Source: JAGNHS01 sp964609695
Lineage (GTDB): Bacteria > Bdellovibrionota > UBA2428
NCBI GenBank assembly: GCA_964609695.1
Contig: CAZSSP010000001.1
Span: forward strand, 248,001 to 312,000
DNA: 64,000 nt
Direction: 5' to 3'
In this document: in pieces, positions 17,191 to 25,444 of the stretch
Position numbering within the stretch: position 1 is the first letter of the stretch
Layout: every line of letters begins with the position of its first letter
Notes under the pieces: generated by a model
What the model saw: only the letters and a program-made list of their open reading frames with translations
Told to the model about the DNA's origin: nothing
Databases searched by the model: none
Position numbers and translations under genes: made by a program

Positions 17191-17800
17191 GATTATTTTT
17201 AGGTTTGCAAATTTTCAAGCAAGCACATTTCACACTGAAATGTCGTGCAAACAGCATAAGTTCACTTGAAAAATAATCCCAACCTGGAGACTGCAAATCA
17301 TTTTCAATCACTTTATAAAGTTCTTCAACTTTAATGGGCTTATTCGCAGCAAACAAAGGTCGCTCGGTAATCACGGGCAATCCCAAAGGCGAAAGCAAAT
17401 TTAAAAGCAAACGATGAGTGGCTTCATCAAACAACATTTCTTCATAGAGAATGGGACCGCTGTGGAAATCCAAACGACCATGAGAACGCAAACCAAGACG
17501 AGGAAGAAAAACTGAAGTTTCCTCGGGCGTGCTTAATGAGGACTGCTCTAAAACACCAGTTGAAACAAAGGTATCAATGGGTAAATTTTTATACACCCAT
17601 CGAAAGGCATCTCGATGACCTGAAGGGTCTTTATCCAACAATAAAAAACTTGGAAGCGCTTTATTGGTATCTTCTTTTAAAACTAGCAATCGAGTGCCAA
17701 AAGGTGTTTCCTGATTTTCATAGAGCTTTCGCTCCATTTTTAAAAAGGACTTAGAGAGGGCCTCAAACTCTGAATCTTGATCAAGGATGGCAAGCCACAT
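17120..17800 (-). CDS. Possible divergent nucleosidase/phosphorylase-fold protein
   Basis: 226-residue protein not clearly recognised. The order of segments recalls the purine nucleoside phosphorylase/MTA-nucleosidase fold: VSTGVLEQSS (compare TGVLEP), a middle stretch with LPVITERPLF, and a C-terminal WDYFSSELMLFARHFSVKCACLKI resembling the DMES-helix-strand of that fold, with Ser-Glu at the Met-Glu position. It is very divergent, so this is a suggestion only. It follows grxC by 10 bases on the same strand and overlaps the end of the transglycosylase gene by 71 bases. Confidence 0.5.
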   Translation of the reverse strand: MWLAILDQDSEFEALSKSFLKMERKLYENQETPFGTRLLVLKEDTNKALPSFLLLDKDPSGHRDAFRWVYKNLPIDTFVSTGVLEQSSLSTPEETSVFLPRLGLRSHGRLDFHSGPILYEEMLFDEATHRLLLNLLSPLGLPVITERPLFAANKPIKVEELYKVIENDLQSPGWDYFSSELMLFARHFSVKCACLKICKPKNNLKDLTQLWMDLIQVRLSEPAKSP

Positions 17801-17810
17801 TTAGTTTGTC

Positions 17811-18098
17811 TCAACGCCCATTTGGAAAAAGAAGTTTTTCAAGTTCACCTTTAGTATCAAGAGCTTTAATATCATCAAATCCGCCCACACCCGCTCCATT
17901 AATAAAAATTTGTGGAACTGTTCTTCGAGGTGAAGCTTTAGTAAGCATTTCTTGATACTTCACAGAATCATGAGTCACATCAATTTCAGTGTAGGCAACC
18001 CCTTTTTGATTCAAAAGATTTTTAGCGGCCACGCAATAGGGGCAATAGTCTTTGGTATAAAATAAAATTTCAGCCTGCTTAGGATGTTTTGGTAACAT
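17811..18098 (-). CDS. grxC: Dithiol glutaredoxin (Grx3 type)
   Basis: 95-residue thioredoxin-fold glutaredoxin that reduces disulfides with glutathione. The active site CPYC lies in YTKDYCPYCVAAKNLL. The cis-proline sequence RRTVPQIFINGAGVGGFDD and the Gly-Gly-Phe-Asp glutathione-binding corner are complete. Length is normal and there is no signal peptide, so it is cytoplasmic. It shares a strand with the unknown 226-residue gene just downstream, and the exported unknown gene lies 63 bases upstream. Confidence 0.93.
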   Translation of the reverse strand: MLPKHPKQAEILFYTKDYCPYCVAAKNLLNQKGVAYTEIDVTHDSVKYQEMLTKASPRRTVPQIFINGAGVGGFDDIKALDTKGELEKLLFPNGR

Positions 18099-18161
18099 GA
18101 GTTCAGCCTATACGATTTAAAGCTTCGACTCAAAGGCAATCCACTGAGCGGTATCTTCCTT

Positions 18162-18953
18162 TTATTTTTTCTTAATCTCGTTACGATTATTCTTTTCCAT
18201 TTCCTCTGCAGCTTTTTCTGGACCAGAAATCGCTTCATTAGAATTAATCTTTTCACTTTCTTCGTCTAAATCAGGATGTTTCGTGATAAAAAAGGCGACA
18301 TCCATAAAAGCTGCGTTATATCGAACAGATCGAAAAATACCGTCCCAAGCCTTACGAGCCTTTGCAGAATTTGGTTTTTGCGCATCAGAAAAAAACTCGC
18401 CCATACGCCAAGACGTGTGTTTTCTTCGACCTCGACCTTGTCTGACGGATTGCTTTTCAAAATCTTCGACTTTTCTACCCTTAAACTGCTCTAAATAGGG
18501 ACCCTTCGAAAGTTCGGCCAGAACATCGTCGGGTAGATTTTCAACTTTTATATTCTGAATACTTCTATTGAGATCATAAAAAACAAAAACATTGGCTAAC
18601 TTTCCATCGTATTCAAAGCTTGAACCATGAGCCACTCCAAGATGTTTTTTATCTTTTAAGACATGATACATATAACGTTTCACTCTTAAGCCTTCAGTTT
18701 GATCGTCCAATCGATCGCCCAAAAGTCTTACGACAAGTCCAGTAAAGGTAGTTCCGCCAGATTTAGCTGGCAAAATTGCAGCTTCTTCAAACTTATTTCC
18801 ACCTTGATAATAGGATTGCAAAAGTGATTTATAATCATTGAGTCTAGGGCCCTCAAAAGTAGAAACATCACTTTTAACAATATTTTGAGAGGCTACGGCC
18901 GTTCCCCAAAGTGCTAAAGCCAAACAAAAAAGGCCAGATCGACATAATGACAT
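18162..18953 (-). CDS. Exported protein of unknown function
   Basis: 263 residues with a signal peptide (MSLCRSGLFCLALALWGTAVAS). The mature part is mixed alpha/beta with a basic patch (GRGRRKHTSWRMGEFF) and a highly charged C-terminal tail rich in Glu, Asn and Lys. No known domain is evident. It is divergent from the Xaa-Pro aminopeptidase gene with about 60-80 bases between starts, so the two promoters overlap or abut. Confidence 0.6.
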   Translation of the reverse strand: MSLCRSGLFCLALALWGTAVASQNIVKSDVSTFEGPRLNDYKSLLQSYYQGGNKFEEAAILPAKSGGTTFTGLVVRLLGDRLDDQTEGLRVKRYMYHVLKDKKHLGVAHGSSFEYDGKLANVFVFYDLNRSIQNIKVENLPDDVLAELSKGPYLEQFKGRKVEDFEKQSVRQGRGRRKHTSWRMGEFFSDAQKPNSAKARKAWDGIFRSVRYNAAFMDVAFFITKHPDLDEESEKINSNEAISGPEKAAEEMEKNNRNEIKKK

Positions 18954-19032
18954 AATTCACTCCGCAACTTCACTTAGATTGGATCGAAAATAAACTTTCC
19001 GACCCTTCTTAGCAGTGATAGAACTACTTCTC

Positions 19033-20394
19033 ATGATAACACCTATTTTTCCGCTCTCCGTATATGCAAAGCGGCGTAATTTAATAAGCCAAACATTCAA
19101 GCCTCAAAGCGATATTTTGCTTCTCTTCAATCCTGCACCAAGGATCAAAAGTAACGACACCCATTTTAAATATCGTGCCGATTCATCGTTCGCATACTTA
19201 ACGGGTTTCACTGAAGCTTATTCAGCTTTAGCAATTTGGAAAGATAATAAAGGAAAAACTCAATCAACCTTATTCTGCCAAGCCCGCGACCCCATCAAAG
19301 AACTTTGGAATGGTGAAATTATTGGACCCACTCGTGCGCGCCAAAATTTTGGCACTGATGAAGCTCTTCCAATAGAAAAACTTAAAGAGTTTTGCACAAA
19401 TTTTTTCGCCAATAGACCCAGCGGAGTCAGCCCTCGTATTTTCACGAACGCATTACAAGATCCTCTACTTCGCAAACAACTCGATGCCATTACTGAAACT
19501 ATTAAGACAGATCCTCGGGGCTTGAATCGCGCGCTACACTCACTCAATAATTCTGAACCCCTCACTTTCGAAGCTCGTCTCATCAAAGATAAATTTGAAA
19601 TTGAAGCCATGAGAAAAGCTTCAAAAATAAATGTGGCTGCTCATTTAGAACTTTTAAAAAAAATCCAACCTGGCCTTAAGGAGTATCAAGTTCAAGCCAT
19701 TATAGAATACGAATTCATGTATAGAGGTGCCGATGGCCCTGCCTACGGATCTATATGCGCCGCCGGTAAAAACGCGACATGCCTTCACTACGAACCCGCA
19801 AAAACTTCTCTCAAAGATGGAGAACTTATCCTTGTCGATGCGGGATGTGATTTAAATTATTATAGTTCCGACATAACTAGAACCTATCCTGTTAACGGCA
19901 AATACACTCAAGCTCAAAAAAACATTATGGCCATCGTTGCCGAGGCTCACCAAGAAGCCATCAATAAAGCAAGAGTTGGAATCGCCTATTCCGCTTTTCA
20001 TGAAGCGGCCACAGAAGCCATTATTGAAGGGCTCCGTCATATAAAATTCCTAAAGGGAACTAAAAAGGAGATTTTAGAAAAAGCCTCATATAAGGCTTAT
20101 TTTCCCCATGGAACAGGACACTGGCTTGGCCTAGATGTTCACGATCCTTGTCCCCGTTTTGATGATAAAAATAAAAGCATAAAATTAAAACCTGGAATGA
20201 TCTTTACAGTTGAACCAGGAGTCTACATTCCTGCAAACGACAAATCAGTTCCCGAGGAGTATCGAGGAATTGGTATCAGAATTGAAGATGACATTTTAGT
20301 AAAAGCTGGAAAACCCGAAATTCTCACAGACGGACTTCCTCGCTATGCAGATGAAATTGAAAAATTTATGAGTCGGCACAAGCCCTCTGTTTAG
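19033..20394 (+). CDS. pepP: Xaa-Pro aminopeptidase (M24B, PepP type)
   Basis: Metallopeptidase that removes an N-terminal residue preceding proline. From the ATG at 19033 it has 453 residues and begins MITPIFPLSVYAKRRN, matching the usual PepP opening; a GTG at 19015 would add six. An N-terminal AMP_N domain (FNPAPRIKSNDTHFKYRADSSFAYLTGF) is followed by the pita-bread catalytic domain. Metal ligands lie in DAGCDLNYYSSDITR, the HGTGHWLGLDVHD segment, TVEPGVYI and GIRIEDD. It is a single-gene unit with an A/T-rich tail and no clear terminator. Confidence 0.94.
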   Translation: MITPIFPLSVYAKRRNLISQTFKPQSDILLLFNPAPRIKSNDTHFKYRADSSFAYLTGFTEAYSALAIWKDNKGKTQSTLFCQARDPIKELWNGEIIGPTRARQNFGTDEALPIEKLKEFCTNFFANRPSGVSPRIFTNALQDPLLRKQLDAITETIKTDPRGLNRALHSLNNSEPLTFEARLIKDKFEIEAMRKASKINVAAHLELLKKIQPGLKEYQVQAIIEYEFMYRGADGPAYGSICAAGKNATCLHYEPAKTSLKDGELILVDAGCDLNYYSSDITRTYPVNGKYTQAQKNIMAIVAEAHQEAINKARVGIAYSAFHEAATEAIIEGLRHIKFLKGTKKEILEKASYKAYFPHGTGHWLGLDVHDPCPRFDDKNKSIKLKPGMIFTVEPGVYIPANDKSVPEEYRGIGIRIEDDILVKAGKPEILTDGLPRYADEIEKFMSRHKPSV

Positions 20395-20561
20395 TTTGTG
20401 TAAAGCCAGCAATAAGTTTTAATAAAATTCGATCAAATAATTTTTTTATTTTTTATTTTATGTATACTGGAGATCAGTAAAGTCCATACAAGTTAAAATT
20501 CTCAAGCGGAATGTAAGACGACAATTTCAATCTTGTTAAGCTTACTATTTTAGGGGGCGTC

Positions 20562-21401
20562 TTGAGAAAGCAACTTTTAAATTCAATTTTCTTTATCGGA
20601 ATTTTTCTGAGCCTTAAAACCCGAGCCGCTTGCGACACCGACAAGCTTGAAGCAGACGTTAAAGCGGGTGCCGCCACCTGCGCCAACTACGAAGTCGATA
20701 GAACTATCGTTATTAAAAATACTGTAAAATTCGATGGTAAAGGGGCTCGAATAACTGGAGTTGGATCTTTTGATCAATGCGATCAATTCCCTACAAATAA
20801 AGCTGTGTTTTTTATTTACTCCAATGGAAGTATTTTATCGAATTTTACGATTGTTCAATCACCAGAAGGTATCCACGTTGCCGAGGGTTTCAAAAACCAA
20901 ATCGTTAACGTTCGCTTCCAAAAAGTTTGTGAAGATGCCATCACCAACGGAAACAATAAAAACAACAACAGCGCCAAACACACCATTATTAAAAACTGCA
21001 GCTTTGAAAACGCAGAAGACAAAGCCATTCAAAGTAATGGTGGTTCAATGCACATTATAGGAAATCAATTTATAGATGTAGCCCGCCCCGTTTCAACATG
21101 TGGTCACAAAGCAGACCCTGGCTATCACGACCCAGGAACTTGTCCAATCAGAAGTGATTTGTATGTAGAAAAAAACAAAATGATACGGTCCACCACCTAT
21201 GCCGTTCAAGCTTCTGGGAAATACCACTCCGTGGTTTACAGTCGAAAAAATACTTTTGAAAAATTTGGAAGTCTTATCTTTAGAACAGAAAACAACAGCC
21301 AACTGTTTTCCAAGGATGAAAATTGCTCAAAAATCAAAGGAGATGTTAAATGCAATTCCTCTAAAGTTGACACTGCCTTTACTAAATTTCTAAGCGAATA
21401 A
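20562..21401 (+). CDS. Exported pectate lyase-like protein (polysaccharide lyase family 3)
   Basis: 279-residue right-handed beta-helix protein. It starts at a TTG after a GGGGG ribosome-binding run and has a signal peptide (MRKQLLNSIFFIGIFLSLKTRA). PL3 hallmarks are present: SPEGIHVAEGFKNQIVNVRF..VCEDAI compares with the family's GIH...ATIENV..EDVGEDA, and ENAEDKAIQSNGG followed by a short strand and ..VSTCGH compares with AEDK.IQ.NGG...RSCG. The catalytic Lys/Arg and Ca2+ carboxylates appear kept in this region. PL3 enzymes cleave de-esterified polygalacturonate; the real substrate in this organism is not known. No other pectin genes are nearby. Confidence 0.8.
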   Translation: MRKQLLNSIFFIGIFLSLKTRAACDTDKLEADVKAGAATCANYEVDRTIVIKNTVKFDGKGARITGVGSFDQCDQFPTNKAVFFIYSNGSILSNFTIVQSPEGIHVAEGFKNQIVNVRFQKVCEDAITNGNNKNNNSAKHTIIKNCSFENAEDKAIQSNGGSMHIIGNQFIDVARPVSTCGHKADPGYHDPGTCPIRSDLYVEKNKMIRSTTYAVQASGKYHSVVYSRKNTFEKFGSLIFRTENNSQLFSKDENCSKIKGDVKCNSSKVDTAFTKFLSE

Positions 21402-21441
21402 GTTTATTCTCAATCGAATTGAATTAAAGAGTATCAAGAGA

Positions 21442-21470
21442 ACGCCTTTATTTCTTAGGAATAAAGGCGT
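21442..21470. other. Perfect 11-bp hairpin at the end of the PilZ gene
   Basis: ACGCCTTTATT and AATAAAGGCGT pair perfectly around a seven-base loop. The hairpin covers the last codons of the minus-strand PilZ gene and lies 40 bases beyond the end of the pectate lyase gene, so both mRNAs would carry it near their 3' ends. Neither side has a T-run, so it is not a standard intrinsic terminator; it may protect 3' ends after processing. Confidence 0.55.
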
Positions 21471-22276
21471 GTATGCGATGACTCCTAACAAAATTTTCTA
21501 TCCACTTACGATGTTGCTCTGCTAATTCCACAAATTGAACACCCATACCCCTAGGATTATCGGGACTTTCGCGATTTCGAATCCAAGCAATCTTACCCAC
21601 ACCTGCAATGATACTAGACGCATCTCCAGCATCTTCATTCATTTTATTGACGAGCTTATTACTCACTTCCACCTGATTGTTATCAGAAAGTGTCGCCGTC
21701 TTTTGAAATTCAAAATCAACAAAATCCCCCAAAAGAGCTCCGGAAATTATGGTGTTTACAAAAAATCCACCAAAACCCACGTTGAGAGTTTCAGCGACCA
21801 AGGCTTGTTCAAGAGTTGAATATTTAATTTGAATTTTATGACGTACAGGAGCACGTGGAACATGCCGCTTCAATCGGAATCGATCGCTCAACAAATCCCA
21901 CAAGGCTTCTGAAATTTGTTTTGGATCAAAGTTCCAATCCAAAATTCCTGAAGCGCCCCTATCCATCCAGTCCATCAATTGATCCGAAGTTGGATTAAAG
22001 TCGACCAGCAAAATAATACAGACACCGGGATCTAGCTTTCGCATTCCCGCAAACAAGCTCTGCATATCTTCAATCTTCTTTGAATTGAAACCCCGTGAAG
22101 TCATGTCAAAGAAGACCACGGCAGGATCATTGTTTGAGTAAAAGAATTTTGGAACCTCATTGAGTTCCCTCACAAAATTAAACTGAAAGCGAAGCTCCAC
22201 TATTTGTGAAACCTTATCGTTGAATTTGTGAAATAAAATTGGTTCTTGCGGACTTAAAGTTAGAATTTCCATCCCC
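21448..22276 (-). CDS. Pseudo-receiver plus PilZ domain protein
   Basis: About 276-283 residues (ATG at 22276, or an upstream ATG at 22299). The first 130 residues look like a response-regulator receiver: the PAVVFFDMTSRG strand has an aspartate at the phosphorylation position, but the usual C-terminal lysine of the LxKP motif is missing (SGILDWNFDP). A PilZ domain follows, with RAPVRHKIQIKYS, LNVGFGGFFVNT and, near the end, GKIAWIRNRES..RGMGVQFVEL. PilZ domains usually bind cyclic di-GMP, though the R-x-x-x-R signature here is altered (RAPVRHK). Probable output of a signalling system; partners unknown. Confidence 0.75.
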
Positions 22277-22354
22277 ATAGAAGCCTCATTATGCCTCAAG
22301 GCCAGAATTAGTTAATCAAGATAATCGACTTTATGCGCAAGGCGTCAACTCTAT

Positions 22355-23371
22355 ATGATACTTGACCAAAAGCCCTCGAGTCAGGATACTATCCCGCGCG
22401 TGAAGACTAAGGCTATAGCTAAACCTCCTTGGCTTAAAGTTAAGGCTCCTGGTGGCGCTAATTTTTTAAAAATTAAAGAAACTCTAGCGTCGCACAAGCT
22501 TCACACAGTTTGTGAAGAAGCTCGATGTCCAAACATTGGCGAATGTTGGGCCGGCGGAACCGCCACCTTCATGTTGTTAGGAGACACCTGCACACGCGGT
22601 TGTAAATTTTGTAACGTTATTACCGGAAATCCTCGCGGAGTCGTAGATTCTGATGAACCCGCAAAAATCGCACTCAGCGTAGCCGACATGAATCTCGATT
22701 ACATTGTGCTCACTTCTGTAGATCGCGACGACCTCCCTGATCAAGGCGCCGCCCACTTTGCCGACACCGTTCGGCTTGTTAAAAGACTTTCTCCCAATCT
22801 CATCGTTGAAACACTCACTCCCGACTGGAGAGGCTCATTGGAATGTATCGATACCATGACGCAATCTCCCGTTGATGTCTTAGCTCACAACATTGAAACC
22901 GTAGAAAAACTTCAAAGAAAAGTCAGAGATCCACGCTGCTCTTATGCACAATCCCTTATGGTTTTAGAACAATATAAAAAGCGAGCTGAAAGTTTCGGCC
23001 ATAAAGTTGTTACAAAATCTTCCATCATGCTTGGGCTCGGAGAAAATGAGTCCGAGGTGCTTCAAACACTTCAGGATCTTTTAAATGTTGGTGTTGAAGT
23101 TCTAACTTTAGGACAATACCTGCAACCCAGCTCTCGCCATCTTCCAGTAGAAGCTTATATAAGTCCTGAAAAATTTTCTGAATGGGCCAAAATTGGAGAA
23201 GATTTAGGCTTTGCCTACGTCGCCTCGGGCCCACTTGTTCGCTCAAGTTACAAAGCGGGGGAATATTATATTCAAAAAATTCTGAGAGGAGAGCGGAGTC
23301 ATGGAAATCTCTTGGGGCCAGAACACCAATATCAACAAACAACAAATGTCATATCCAGCGCAACCCTTTAA
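22355..23371 (+). CDS. lipA: Lipoyl synthase LipA
   Basis: Radical-SAM enzyme that inserts two sulfurs into octanoyl groups on E2 and related proteins. Both clusters are visible: the auxiliary-cluster cysteines in CEEARCPNIGEC and the radical-SAM motif CTRGCKFC in LLGDTCTRGCKFCNV. The essential serine motif near the C-terminus (GPLVRSSYKAGEY) is present. Length 338 residues is slightly long owing to an N-terminal extension. The 3' end overlaps the E1-alpha gene by 71 bases, so lipoate synthesis is transcriptionally tied to the complexes that use it; lipB lies 7 kb downstream. Confidence 0.96.
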   Translation: MILDQKPSSQDTIPRVKTKAIAKPPWLKVKAPGGANFLKIKETLASHKLHTVCEEARCPNIGECWAGGTATFMLLGDTCTRGCKFCNVITGNPRGVVDSDEPAKIALSVADMNLDYIVLTSVDRDDLPDQGAAHFADTVRLVKRLSPNLIVETLTPDWRGSLECIDTMTQSPVDVLAHNIETVEKLQRKVRDPRCSYAQSLMVLEQYKKRAESFGHKVVTKSSIMLGLGENESEVLQTLQDLLNVGVEVLTLGQYLQPSSRHLPVEAYISPEKFSEWAKIGEDLGFAYVASGPLVRSSYKAGEYYIQKILRGERSHGNLLGPEHQYQQTTNVISSATL

Positions 23372-24368
23372 GGACAAAGATTTTTCACTGAGTTTTTATA
23401 AGCTCATGATGCGCGCACGCGCCCTTGAAGAAAAACTTATTAAAATGTCGAAAACCCAAGATGGTTTTTTTTGGATTGGTGGCCCCGGAGAAGAAGCTTT
23501 CTCCATTGCACTTGGACTTTTAGTCAATAAAGGGCAAGGATTAGATCACGATTTTTTACACCTCCACTATAGAAGCAATGGAACTCTAATGGCCATGGGC
23601 GCTCCCATGATAGATTTCATTCGCCAAATGAAATGCTCTGAAAAAGATCCCTTTTCAGGTGGAAGAAATTTTGTATCCCATGTGTGTCGCAAAGAATGGA
23701 ACGTGGCTCCCGTGACCTCGACCATTGAAACACAATTTTCGATTGCACCTGGAACCGCGCGAGCTCAATGGCGCTTACGACAACAAGGAAAAGATTCCGG
23801 TATCACTATAGTACTCGGAGGCGATGCAGGTACGGCTGAAGGTGATTTCGCTACTGCACTTATATGGTCCTCTCGCCCCGGTGAAGAACTTCCTCTTCTT
23901 ATGATTGTCACAAACAACCAATTTGGAATTTCAACAAGCTATGGAACTCAACATGGCGAAAAAAACATTGCCGATCGCGCTAAAGCTTTTGGAATAATGA
24001 GCTCTACTGCCGACGGCAACAATCCCGAGAAAGCTTGGGCTGCTTTGTCCAACGCTATGGACTATGTCCGTAACTCAGGTCGACCTTTTTTGCTCGAACT
24101 CAGTATTGCTCGACTCAATGGACACAGCTCTTCTTCAGGGGCCAACCGAGAAGAAGGCTTCGATTGCATCGACGCATTTGAAAAAAAATTACTCAAACAC
24201 TCTTGGATTACTGAAGACAGCATTAAAAAAATTCGTAGTGAGGCCACCCAAGAAGCCAACGACGCTTATGATATTGCACGCAAAGAAGCCTACCCCGATC
24301 CCAAAACTTTGCACGAACACACATTTGCAAACAACAAAGCTGGCGGTTTGCCCGGGAAGGATTCATAA
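23301..24368 (+). CDS. 2-oxoacid dehydrogenase E1 component, alpha subunit
   Basis: 355-residue thiamine-diphosphate decarboxylase subunit of a pyruvate or branched-chain 2-oxoacid dehydrogenase. The TPP motif is VLGGDAGTAEGDFATAL, followed by NNQFGIST. YRSNGTLMAMGAP and the GRNFVSHV segment match the BCKDH/PDH-alpha class. An ATG at 23301 has a strong AGGAG at nine bases spacing and is preferred, although it overlaps lipA; the ATG at 23346 has no ribosome-binding sequence. E1-beta starts two bases after the stop. The substrate cannot be fixed from sequence. Confidence 0.9.
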   Translation: MEISWGQNTNINKQQMSYPAQPFKDKDFSLSFYKLMMRARALEEKLIKMSKTQDGFFWIGGPGEEAFSIALGLLVNKGQGLDHDFLHLHYRSNGTLMAMGAPMIDFIRQMKCSEKDPFSGGRNFVSHVCRKEWNVAPVTSTIETQFSIAPGTARAQWRLRQQGKDSGITIVLGGDAGTAEGDFATALIWSSRPGEELPLLMIVTNNQFGISTSYGTQHGEKNIADRAKAFGIMSSTADGNNPEKAWAALSNAMDYVRNSGRPFLLELSIARLNGHSSSSGANREEGFDCIDAFEKKLLKHSWITEDSIKKIRSEATQEANDAYDIARKEAYPDPKTLHEHTFANNKAGGLPGKDS

Positions 24369-24370
24369 AT

Positions 24371-25432
24371 ATGGCAAGTATGGCTCAAGCTATTCGAATG
24401 GCCTTACATTACGGTGAAGAAAATTTAGGCGTGACTGATATTTTTGGTGAAGATGTTGGTGCCCCTCTTGGCGGAGTCTTTACCGTAACTCAAGGACTTA
24501 AAACAACTTGGAACACTCCACTCGACGAAAGAGGAATTATTGGAACGGCCATTGGTCTTGCACTCGCCGGACAAAAGCCTGTCGCCGAAATTCAATTCTG
24601 CGATTACATTTTTAATACTATCGACTTATTAAAACTGGCTGGTAACTCTTGTTGGTCAACACAAGGCGCCTTTCCTTTAAACATGGTGGTCATGACTCCC
24701 CATGGAGCGGGTATTCATGGAAGCCTTTACCATTCGCATTCTTTTGATGCTCTAGCCACGCGTTTGCCTGGTTGGAAAATTTTATGCCCTTCCAATGCAA
24801 AAGATGCCTATGGACTCATGATTTCTGCTATTGAAGATCCCAATCCAGTTATGTTTTTAATTCCTAAAGCCTTACTTCGCGTAAAAGGTGAAGAACTGAT
24901 TCCTGGCGAGCCTCAAGACGAAAAGGAACTCAAAGAACGTATAGATGCTCCACTAGGAGAAGCCAGAAAAAATTGGAGTCCTCGATGGCCCGCTCTTGAA
25001 GGCTATCAAGTCCCCATCGGAAAAGCTCAAGTCGTGCGCCCAGGAAATGCGGCTTGCATTGTGACTTACAGTCGTCATGTTCAACAAGCTCGCAACGTGG
25101 CCGATCGCCTCAGTCGCGAAGGTCTAGGTGAAGTGAGAGTTTTAGACCTAAGAACACTTTACCCCTACGACTGGAACGCAATTTCCCAAGCCGTTAAAGA
25201 ATGTGGGAAAATACTTTTTGTAAATGAAGACACTGAAATTACTAATTTTGGTGAACACTTACTTCGCAGGGTGATCGACGAGCATTTTTATGAACTTAGA
25301 GCGCGCCCTAGAGTTTTAGCCGCTAAACATTTGCCAGGAATTGGCCTAGCTCCTTCTCTTGAAGAAGCTACTGTGCCTCAAGAAAATGATATTGAACGCG
25401 AAATTCGCGAAATTTTATCGGAAGCAACTTAA
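24371..25432 (+). CDS. 2-oxoacid dehydrogenase E1 component, beta subunit
   Basis: 353-residue transketolase-like beta subunit that completes the heterotetrameric E1. It has FGEDVGAPLGGVFTVTQGL, the GIIGTAIGLALAGQKPVAEIQFCDYIF core and, near the end, DTEITNFGEHLLRRV. FLIPKALLR corresponds to the BCKDH E1-beta F..PK.LYR. After it there is an extra stretch of about 30 residues, rich in Glu, Lys and Trp, before the conserved PIGKAQVVRPG, which is longer than usual for the family. It starts two bases after E1-alpha, and E2 follows seven bases after its stop. Confidence 0.92.
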   Translation: MASMAQAIRMALHYGEENLGVTDIFGEDVGAPLGGVFTVTQGLKTTWNTPLDERGIIGTAIGLALAGQKPVAEIQFCDYIFNTIDLLKLAGNSCWSTQGAFPLNMVVMTPHGAGIHGSLYHSHSFDALATRLPGWKILCPSNAKDAYGLMISAIEDPNPVMFLIPKALLRVKGEELIPGEPQDEKELKERIDAPLGEARKNWSPRWPALEGYQVPIGKAQVVRPGNAACIVTYSRHVQQARNVADRLSREGLGEVRVLDLRTLYPYDWNAISQAVKECGKILFVNEDTEITNFGEHLLRRVIDEHFYELRARPRVLAAKHLPGIGLAPSLEEATVPQENDIEREIREILSEAT

Positions 25433-25438
25433 AAGGAG
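25433..25438 (+). promoter_or_regulatory. Ribosome-binding site that sets the E2 start at 25445
   Basis: AAGGAG directly abuts an in-frame ATG at 25439, which is too close to be used. The next in-frame ATG at 25445 has the normal six-base spacing, so E2 most likely begins MEFKLPEIGEG. Confidence 0.75.
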
Positions 25439-25444
25439 ATGACA

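Noticed and set aside
20441..20468. Promoter with TATACT before the pectate lyase gene
   Set aside because: The -10 is reasonable but only A/T-rich sequence occurs at the -35 distance, so the evidence is not stronger than chance in this region.
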